A stretch of DNA of 64,000 nt from Streptomyces fumanus (GTDB lineage: Bacteria; Actinomycetota; Actinomycetes; Streptomycetales; Streptomycetaceae), in contig NZ_BNBI01000010.1 of assembly GCF_014655295.1 (NCBI RefSeq), forward strand, positions 248,001 through 312,000, read 5' to 3'. The notes under the pieces are model-generated. The model was not told where the DNA came from, ran no database searches, and was given only the letters and a program-made list of their open reading frames with translations. A program made the position numbers and the translations under genes. Below are positions 59,142 to 64,000 of this stretch, piece by piece (within the stretch, counting starts at the first letter, position 1; the number at the start of each line of letters is the position of its first letter).

Positions 59142-60248
59142 ATGTCAGAGGTGTACGCGGCCCGCCGGACGCGCCTACGGGAACGCTGCAATGCGGGCGG
59201 CAGCGCGGCGGCGCTCGTCTCCCGGCCCGCCAACGTGCGCTATCTCGCGGGCGCCGCCCCGCCCGGCGCCGTCCTGCTCCTGGGCAGGACCGAGGAGCTG
59301 CTGCTGTGCGGCGGGCCACCGGAGGACCGCCCCGCCGAGGGCCGGCCGGACGAGGCCGTACGGCTGCGGGTGCTGCCCGGCCCCGGCGGCGACCCGGCCG
59401 TCGCCGCCGCCGGACTCGCCGCCGACCAGGGCGCCGACTCCCTCGCCGTGGAGGAGCACCACCTCACCGTCGCCCGGCACCGGGCCATGCGCTCGGTCGC
59501 CCCCCGGCTGCGCCTGGCCGACCTCGGCGGCGCGGTCGAACAGCTCCGGGTGGTCAAGGACGAGGAGGAGATCTCCTGCCTGCGCATCGGCGCGGAGATC
59601 GCCGACCAGGCCCTCGGCGAACTGCTGGAATCCATCCTGGTCGGCCGCACCGAACGGCACCTCGCCCTGGAGCTGGAACGCCGCCTGGTCGACCACGGCG
59701 CCGACGGCCCCGCCTTCCCCACCTCCGTCGGCACCGGCCCGAACTCCGGCCGCCCCGGCCACCGCCCCACCGACCGCCGGGTGGAGGAGGGCGACTTCCT
59801 CTCCGTCTGCCTCGGCGCCACCTACCGCGGCTACCGCTGCGAGATCGGCCGTACGTTCGTCATCGGCACCTCGCCCGCCGACTGGCAGATCGAGCTGTAC
59901 GACCTCGTCTTCGCCGCCCAGCGGGCCGGCCGGGAGGCCCTCGCGCCCGGCGCCTCCTGCCGTGACGTGGACCGCGCGGCCCGTCAGACACTGGACTCAG
60001 CGGGCTACGCCGACCACCTCCCGGCGCTCACCGGACACGGCGTCGGGCTCGAAATCGACGAGGACCCTCAATTGACCCCGGCGGCCATGGGTAAACTGGA
60101 CGCTTGTGTGCCGGTCACCGTCGAACCGGGGGTCCACCTCCCGGGCCGGGGCGGTGTCCGGATCGATGACACGCTCGTCGTACGCCCCGAGGCGGACGGC
60201 GGACCCGAGCTACTCACCATCACGACCAAGGAGCTGCTCGCGCTCTAG
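59142..60248 (+). CDS. Aminopeptidase P/creatinase-fold protein with atypical metal ligands
   Basis: A 368-residue M24 pita-bread-fold protein with an N-terminal creatinase-like domain (ARRTRLRERCNAGGSAAALVSRPANVRYLAG). The catalytic-domain landmarks are present, but several canonical dinuclear-metal ligands differ. The first aspartate position is Cys223 (SVCLGATYRGY), the second is Glu234 (CEIGRTFV) and the last glutamate is Asp342 (RIDDT). His299 (TGHGVGLEI) and Glu328 (TVEPGVH) are kept. It is usually annotated as Xaa-Pro peptidase; activity is uncertain. ATG 59142 has no Shine-Dalgarno; TACGCT at 59130-59135 is 6 nt upstream, suggesting a leaderless transcript. efp follows after 69 nt. 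Confidence 0.82.
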   Translation: MSEVYAARRTRLRERCNAGGSAAALVSRPANVRYLAGAAPPGAVLLLGRTEELLLCGGPPEDRPAEGRPDEAVRLRVLPGPGGDPAVAAAGLAADQGADSLAVEEHHLTVARHRAMRSVAPRLRLADLGGAVEQLRVVKDEEEISCLRIGAEIADQALGELLESILVGRTERHLALELERRLVDHGADGPAFPTSVGTGPNSGRPGHRPTDRRVEEGDFLSVCLGATYRGYRCEIGRTFVIGTSPADWQIELYDLVFAAQRAGREALAPGASCRDVDRAARQTLDSAGYADHLPALTGHGVGLEIDEDPQLTPAAMGKLDACVPVTVEPGVHLPGRGGVRIDDTLVVRPEADGGPELLTITTKELLAL

Positions 60249-60317
60249 CCTCGCGCTGTGCGCACCACGCCGCCCCGGGGTCGTCCACGTCAGTTACGTC
60301 CAGGAGATTCCGCAACC

Positions 60318-60884
60318 GTGGCTTCCACGAACGACCTCAAGAACGGCATGGTGCTCAAGCTCGAAGGCGGCCAGCTCTGGTCCGTCGTCGAGTTCCAGCA
60401 CGTCAAGCCCGGCAAGGGCCCCGCCTTCGTGCGCACCAAGCTCAAGAACGTGCTCTCCGGCAAGGTCGTCGACAAGACCTTCAACGCCGGTGTCAAGGTC
60501 GAGACGGCCACTGTCGACAAGCGCGACATGCAGTTCTCGTACATGGACGGCGACTACTTCGTCTTCATGGACATGGAGACCTACGACCAGCTCCACATCG
60601 ACCGCAAGGTCGTCGGTGACGCCGCCAACTTCCTCATCGAGGGGTTCGAGGCCACCGTCGCCCAGCACGAGGGCGAGGTGCTCTTCGTCGAGCTGCCCGC
60701 CGCCGTCGAGCTGACCGTCCAGGAGACCGAGCCGGGCGTCCAGGGCGACCGCTCCACCGGCGGCACCAAGCCCGCCACCCTGGAGACCGGTCACCAGATC
60801 CAGGTCCCGCTCTTCATCACCACCGGTGAGAAGATCAAGGTCGACACCCGCACCAGCGACTACCTCGGCCGGGTGAACAGCTAA
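60318..60884 (+). CDS. efp: Elongation factor P
   Basis: A 188-residue three-domain tRNA-mimic that rescues ribosomes stalled at polyproline. It starts ASTNDLKNGMVLKLEGGQLWSVVEFQHVKPGKGPAF, with the functional Lys at the tip of the HVKPGKG loop. The C-terminal block is TGHQIQVPLFITTGEKIKVDTRTSDYLGRV. Start GTG at 60318, with CAGGAG upstream. nusB begins 2 nt after the stop. The many proline-rich proteins here (RelA N-terminus, the protein at 57717) are potential EF-P clients. Confidence 0.97.
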   Translation: MASTNDLKNGMVLKLEGGQLWSVVEFQHVKPGKGPAFVRTKLKNVLSGKVVDKTFNAGVKVETATVDKRDMQFSYMDGDYFVFMDMETYDQLHIDRKVVGDAANFLIEGFEATVAQHEGEVLFVELPAAVELTVQETEPGVQGDRSTGGTKPATLETGHQIQVPLFITTGEKIKVDTRTSDYLGRVNS

Positions 60885-60886
60885 CC

Positions 60887-61315
60887 GTGGCTGCCCGCAA
60901 CACGGCCCGCAAACGCGCCTTCCAGATCCTCTTCGAGAGCGACCAGCGAGGCGCCGACGTCCTGACCGTCCTCGCGGACTGGGTCCGGCACGCCCGCAGC
61001 GACACCCGGCAGCCGCCGGTGAGCGAGTACACGATGGAGCTGGTCGAGGGGTACGCGGAGCACGCCGCGCGCATCGACGAGCTGATCGCCCAGTACGCGG
61101 TGGGCTGGACGCTGGACCGGATGCCGGTCGTCGACCGGAACATCCTGCGGCTCGGCGCCTACGAGCTGATCTGGGTCGACGGGACGCCCGACGCCGTCGT
61201 GCTGGACGAGATGGTGCAGTTGGCGAAGGAGTTCTCCACGGACGAGTCGCCCTCGTTCGTCAACGGTCTGCTCGGCCGGCTCAAGGAGCTGAAGCCGACG
61301 CTCAGGCGCGGCTAG
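60887..61315 (+). CDS. nusB: Transcription antitermination factor NusB
   Basis: A 142-residue all-helical protein that binds BoxA RNA with NusE/S10 in rRNA antitermination. It shows ARKRAFQILFESDQRGADV at the start and the VDRNILRLGAYELIWVDGTPDAVVLDEMVQLAKEFSTDESPSFVNGLLG core. Start GTG 60887, 2 nt after efp; the two form an operon. A long bidirectional hairpin separates it from convergent bldD. Confidence 0.96.
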   Translation: MAARNTARKRAFQILFESDQRGADVLTVLADWVRHARSDTRQPPVSEYTMELVEGYAEHAARIDELIAQYAVGWTLDRMPVVDRNILRLGAYELIWVDGTPDAVVLDEMVQLAKEFSTDESPSFVNGLLGRLKELKPTLRRG

Positions 61316-61430
61316 CCTTCCCCGGGGGCGCGGTGAGCCGCGGCCGCTCGACCGCCCGCGGGCGCGTCGTGGCCGGTCGCGCGGTTCCCGCGGCCCCGAG
61401 GGCATCGGTGCGCAGGTACGAGAGCAGAAA

Positions 61431-61474
61431 CCGCCGGGGTGGCCGGAACCGTAGAGTTCCGGCCACCCCGGCGG
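61431..61474. terminator. Bidirectional terminator between nusB and bldD
   Basis: A perfect 19-bp stem (CCGCCGGGGTGGCCGGAAC and complement) with a 6-nt CGTAGA loop. It is flanked by AGCAGAAA (61423-61430) and TTTCTGCT (61479-61486), giving T-rich runs on both strands. Confidence 0.9.
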
Positions 61475-61499
61475 CACGTTTCTGCTGGGACCCGAGGGC

Positions 61500-62003
61500 T
61501 CAGACTTCCTCGTGGGAGGCGACCGCGCGCCGCGCGTCCGCGTCCAGCACGCCCCAACTGATGAGCTGCTCGGTCAGGACCGAGGGCGACTGGTCGTAGA
61601 TCACGGCGAGTGTGCGCAGGTCGTCCTGGCGGATCGACAGCACCTTGCCGTTGTAGTCACCGCGCTGGGACTGGATGGTGGCCGCGTAGCGCTGGAGGGG
61701 CCCGGCCTTCTCGGCGGGCACCGTGGCCAGCCGCTCCAGGTCCAGGACCAGCTTCGGCGGCGGCTCGGCGGCGCCGCCGGGGGTCGTGCCCGGAAGCAGC
61801 TCCTGCACCGGCACGCCGTAGAAATCCGCCAGCTCGGCGAGGCGCTGCACGGTCACGGCACGGTCGCCGCGCTCGTACGAACCGACCACGACGGCCTTCC
61901 AGCGTCCCTGGGACTTCTCCTCGACACCGTGGAGGGAAAGGCCCTGCTGGGTGCGGATGGCCCGGAGCTTGGCCCCGAGCTGTTTGGCGTATTCGCTGGA
62001 CAT
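61500..62003 (-). CDS. bldD: BldD, c-di-GMP-responsive master regulator of development
   Basis: A 167-residue regulator. The N-terminal XRE-type helix-turn-helix runs from about residue 5 to 70 (AKQLGAKLRAIRTQQGLSLHGVEEKS, RLAELADFYGVPVQELLPG). The C-terminal domain holds the c-di-GMP signature RXD-X8-RXXD: Arg114-Asp116 and Arg125-Asp128, all present. From family knowledge, a c-di-GMP tetramer joins two BldD C-terminal domains, and the dimer represses sporulation genes during vegetative growth. The ATG at 62001-62003 is the known N-terminus (SSEYAKQLG). Its promoter carries a BldD box, so it is autoregulated. Confidence 0.97.
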   Translation of the reverse strand: MSSEYAKQLGAKLRAIRTQQGLSLHGVEEKSQGRWKAVVVGSYERGDRAVTVQRLAELADFYGVPVQELLPGTTPGGAAEPPPKLVLDLERLATVPAEKAGPLQRYAATIQSQRGDYNGKVLSIRQDDLRTLAVIYDQSPSVLTEQLISWGVLDADARRAVASHEEV

Positions 62004-62059
62004 ATGGCTCCCCGGACACTGTGTCGACGCGACGGGCCGGAATCCTGCCGCGCGGCTGG

Positions 62060-62101
62060 TAACTCACTGTGAGGTTACGCAGCGTTACTCTCCCGCGTCA
62101 A
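62060..62101 (-). promoter_or_regulatory. bldD promoter overlapped by a BldD-binding box
   Basis: Minus strand: TTGACG (62096-62101), 18-nt spacer, TAACCT (62072-62077). Starting at the -10 is TCACAGTGAGTTA (62060-62072), which matches 12 of 13 positions of the published BldD box (TNACNC(A/T)GNGTNA); the sixth base is G instead of C. The central CTCACTGTGAG is a perfect palindrome. A dimer bound here would cover the start site. Confidence 0.8.
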
Positions 62102-62214
62102 GCCGAACGGTCCGCACCGACGCTTCCGTGACAGCGGGAGCCCACTGCGCCGGACGAGTGACAGAGGTACGCCGAAGGGGTGACGGGGGGCACGCCGGGG
62201 TGGTGCCGGGCACC

Positions 62215-62223
62215 TGCTACCGT
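62215..62223 (+). promoter_or_regulatory. Possible extended -10 promoter of pyrR-pyrB-pyrC
   Basis: TGCTACCGT combines a TG extension with -10-like TACCGT (62218-62223). It would start transcription near 62230, just ahead of the PyrR-type RNA element. No -35 is evident. Confidence 0.4.
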
Positions 62224-62242
62224 GGATGGCGCAAATCCGACG

Positions 62243-62278
62243 TCCTTTAAGGTCCGTCCCGTGAGGCGGAGAAGGAGG
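62243..62278 (+). promoter_or_regulatory. PyrR-binding-loop-like RNA element sequestering the pyrR ribosome-binding site
   Basis: The leader contains UCCCGUGAGG (62257-62266), a full match to the PyrR RNA-binding consensus UCCNGNGAGG. It sits on a hairpin whose stem is TCCGTC (62253-62258) with GGCGGA (62265-62270). TCCTT (62243-62247) can pair with AAGGA (62272-62276) of the Shine-Dalgarno AAGGAGG, enclosing the hairpin. PyrR-UMP binding could therefore block translation start, the mechanism proposed for mycobacterial pyr operons. Confidence 0.7.
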
Positions 62279-62288
62279 TCCGTTTCGT

Positions 62289-62855
62289 ATGGACACGCAG
62301 CCCGGTTCACCCCCCGACGCACGGCCCGTCCTGGAGGGCCCCGACATCGCGCGGGTACTGACCCGTATCGCCCACGAGATCGTCGAACGCGCCAAGGGCG
62401 CCGACGACGTGGTGCTCCTCGGCATCCCGACGCGGGGCGTCTTCCTCGCCCGCCGGCTCGCCGCCAAGCTGGAGCAGATCACCGAGCGCAAGGTCCCCTG
62501 CGGCTCGCTCGACATCACCATGTACCGCGACGACCTGCGCATGCACCCGCCGCGTGCGCTGGCCCGCACCGAGATCCCCGGTGACGGCCTCGACGGCCGC
62601 CTCGTCGTCCTCGTCGACGACGTGCTCTTCTCCGGCCGCACCATCCGCGCCGCCCTCGACGCCCTGAACGACATCGGGCGCCCCCGCGCGGTGCAGTTGG
62701 CGGTGCTCGTCGACCGGGGCCACCGCGAACTGCCCATCCGCGCCGACTACGTCGGCAAGAACCTCCCCACGTCGCTGCGGGAGACGGTCAAGGTCCAGTT
62801 GGCCGAGGAGGACGGTCGCGACACCGTGCTGCTCGGCGCCAAGGCCGGCCAGTAG
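62289..62855 (+). CDS. pyrR: PyrR bifunctional pyr operon regulator/uracil phosphoribosyltransferase
   Basis: A 188-residue RNA-binding regulator with uracil phosphoribosyltransferase fold. The PRPP loop is VVLVDDVLFSGRTIRAAL near residues 100-117. Other PyrR blocks are ILTRIAHEI-like VLTRIAHEIVER, GIPTRGVFLARRLA, PCGSLDITMYRDDL and RADYVGKNLPTS. It senses UMP/PRPP and binds pyr mRNA. The ATG at 62289 has GAAGGAGG upstream, itself inside the predicted PyrR-responsive fold, so autoregulation is likely. It is the first gene of the pyrimidine operon. Confidence 0.95.
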   Translation: MDTQPGSPPDARPVLEGPDIARVLTRIAHEIVERAKGADDVVLLGIPTRGVFLARRLAAKLEQITERKVPCGSLDITMYRDDLRMHPPRALARTEIPGDGLDGRLVVLVDDVLFSGRTIRAALDALNDIGRPRAVQLAVLVDRGHRELPIRADYVGKNLPTSLRETVKVQLAEEDGRDTVLLGAKAGQ

Positions 62856-62947
62856 CACCCCGGGGGCACCGGGCCGCTCCGGCGTGCCCACGCGTGTCCC
62901 GGCGTGCCCGAATCCTCCCGAATGAACTGCCTTACGGAGCCTGACAG

Positions 62948-63919
62948 ATGCAGCGTCATCTCATCTCGGCCGCCGACCTCACCCGCGACGACGCCGTCCT
63001 GATCCTCGACACCGCCGAGGAGATGGCCCGGGTCGCGGACCGGCCGATCAAGAAACTGCCCACCCTGCGCGGACGTACCGTCGTCAACCTCTTCTTCGAG
63101 GACTCCACCCGGACCCGGATCTCCTTCGAGGCCGCCGAGAAGCGCCTGTCCGCGGACGTCATCAACTTCACCGCCAAGGGCTCCAGCGTCTCCAAGGGCG
63201 AGTCCCTGAAGGACACCGCCCAGACCCTGGAGGCCATGGGCGTGGACGCGGTGGTCATCCGGCACGGCGCCTCCGGGGCCCCGTACCGGCTCGCCACCTC
63301 CGGGTGGATCGACGCCCATGTGATCAACGCCGGTGACGGCACCCACCAGCACCCCACGCAGGCCCTGCTGGACGCGTTCACCATGCGCCGCCGGCTGGTC
63401 GGCCGGGACGCCGGGCTCGGCAAGGACCTGGGCGGGCGGCGCATCACCATCGTCGGCGACGTGCTGCACAGCCGGGTCGCCCGCTCCAACGTCGACCTGC
63501 TGCACACCCTCGGCGCCGAGGTCACCCTGGTCGCCCCGCCCACCCTGCTGCCGGTCGGCGTCGAATCCTGGCCCTGCGAGGTCTCCTACGACCTGGACGC
63601 CACGCTCACCAAGTCCGACGCGGTGATGATGCTGCGGGTGCAGCGCGAGCGGATGAACGCCGCCTTCTTCCCGACCGAGCGCGAGTACTCCCGCCGCTAC
63701 GGCCTGGACGGGGACCGCATGGCGCGGATGCCGGAGCACGCCATCGTGATGCACCCCGGCCCGATGGTCCGCGGCATGGAGATCACCGCCGAGGTCGCCG
63801 ACTCCGGCCGCTGCACCGTCGTCGAGCAGGTCGCCAACGGCGTCTCCATCCGCATGGCCGTGCTGTACCTGCTGCTCGGCGGCAACGAGCCCGCCCAGAC
63901 CCGCACTGAGGAGAAGTAA
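62948..63919 (+). CDS. pyrB: Aspartate carbamoyltransferase catalytic subunit
   Basis: A 323-residue enzyme forming N-carbamoyl-aspartate from carbamoyl phosphate and aspartate. The carbamoyl-phosphate site is FFEDSTRTRISFE (about residues 50-62). The aspartate site includes VIRHGASGAPYRLA, GDGTHQHPTQALLD and MMLRVQRERM, and MHPGPMVRG is near the C-terminus. No regulatory subunit gene follows. It lies 92 nt after pyrR and 4 nt before pyrC. Confidence 0.97.
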   Translation: MQRHLISAADLTRDDAVLILDTAEEMARVADRPIKKLPTLRGRTVVNLFFEDSTRTRISFEAAEKRLSADVINFTAKGSSVSKGESLKDTAQTLEAMGVDAVVIRHGASGAPYRLATSGWIDAHVINAGDGTHQHPTQALLDAFTMRRRLVGRDAGLGKDLGGRRITIVGDVLHSRVARSNVDLLHTLGAEVTLVAPPTLLPVGVESWPCEVSYDLDATLTKSDAVMMLRVQRERMNAAFFPTEREYSRRYGLDGDRMARMPEHAIVMHPGPMVRGMEITAEVADSGRCTVVEQVANGVSIRMAVLYLLLGGNEPAQTRTEEK

Positions 63920-63923
63920 GACC

Positions 63924-64000
63924 ATGAGCAAGATCCTGATCCGCGGTGCGAAGGTGCTCGGCGGCGAGCCGCAGGACGTGCTAATCGACGGCGAGACCAT
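63924..64000 (+). CDS. pyrC: Dihydroorotase, N-terminal fragment cut by the window edge
   Basis: Only 25 codons are in the window: ATG at 63924 encoding SKILIRGAKVLGGEPQDVLIDGE. The opening is the usual actinobacterial PyrC beta-sandwich start and fits the pyrR-pyrB-pyrC order. The gap after pyrB is 4 nt, so it is co-transcribed. The metal-binding core lies beyond the edge. Confidence 0.8.
   Translation, partial: MSKILIRGAKVLGGEPQDVLIDGET

Overview
The window is high-GC actinobacterial DNA and almost certainly comes from a Streptomyces chromosome core. The lineage markers are an SsgB septation protein (5480-5893, minus), a BldD regulator with its c-di-GMP signature intact (61500-62003, minus), an SsgB/tRNA-Val/thrS neighbourhood, actinobacterial phosphatidylinositol and PIM genes, many GTG/TTG starts, GTGA/ATGA stop-start overlaps and several apparently leaderless genes. 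From memory, the gene order from thrS to pyrC matches S. coelicolor SCO1531 down to about SCO1486. That is recollection, not a search.

Layout. 1-6.6 kb: folate-type pabB/pabC pair, a double-GNAT protein, a DsbA-like protein, small membrane proteins, a CGNR zinc-finger protein, ssgB and a PGPGW membrane protein. 6.6-14.3 kb: a cassette bounded by two identical tRNA-Val(CAC) genes in direct orientation. It holds a lipoprotein/two-permease sugar importer without its own ATPase, a YesL-like protein, a large Tat-exported PcRGLX/YetA-like (rhamnogalacturonan lyase family) protein and an SRPBCC protein, behind a promoter that overlaps LacI-type operators. 14.4-25 kb: a DnaQ-like protein with damaged catalytic motifs, thrS, a HIT protein, two minus-strand genes (a membrane protein and an EF-G2-like GTPase) and the pgsA-patA-pimA phosphatidylinositol mannoside operon, which ends in a 31-bp tandem array. 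25.4-37.7 kb: pdxS-pdxT, yebC, ruvCAB, yajC-secD-secF, apt and relA. 37.8-45.3 kb: DUF349 protein, cyclophilin, MBL hydrolase, hisS, VKOR, rarA and rpsD. 45.3-57.4 kb: an NB-ARC/TPR protein on the minus strand, then DUF948 - DUF6167 - alaS - ruvX - mltG - aroE and aroC - aroK/aroB. 57.7-64 kb: a P-loop protein with a repetitive N-terminus, an aminopeptidase P homologue, efp, nusB, bldD (minus), and the pyrR-pyrB-pyrC operon, cut at the right edge.

Most of the window is housekeeping: tRNA charging, Holliday-junction processing, protein export, (p)ppGpp, aromatic amino acids, pyrimidines and B6. The points most worth a second look are the tRNA-bounded pectin-type cassette, an aroK frame that runs without a stop into aroB, the apparently catalytically dead exonuclease homologue, the 31-bp array that includes the end of pimA, a PyrR-type RNA element at the pyrR ribosome-binding site, the BldD autoregulatory site, and the repeated pattern of -10 boxes about 7 nt before start codons. 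No mobile-element transposase, phage gene or CRISPR array was found.
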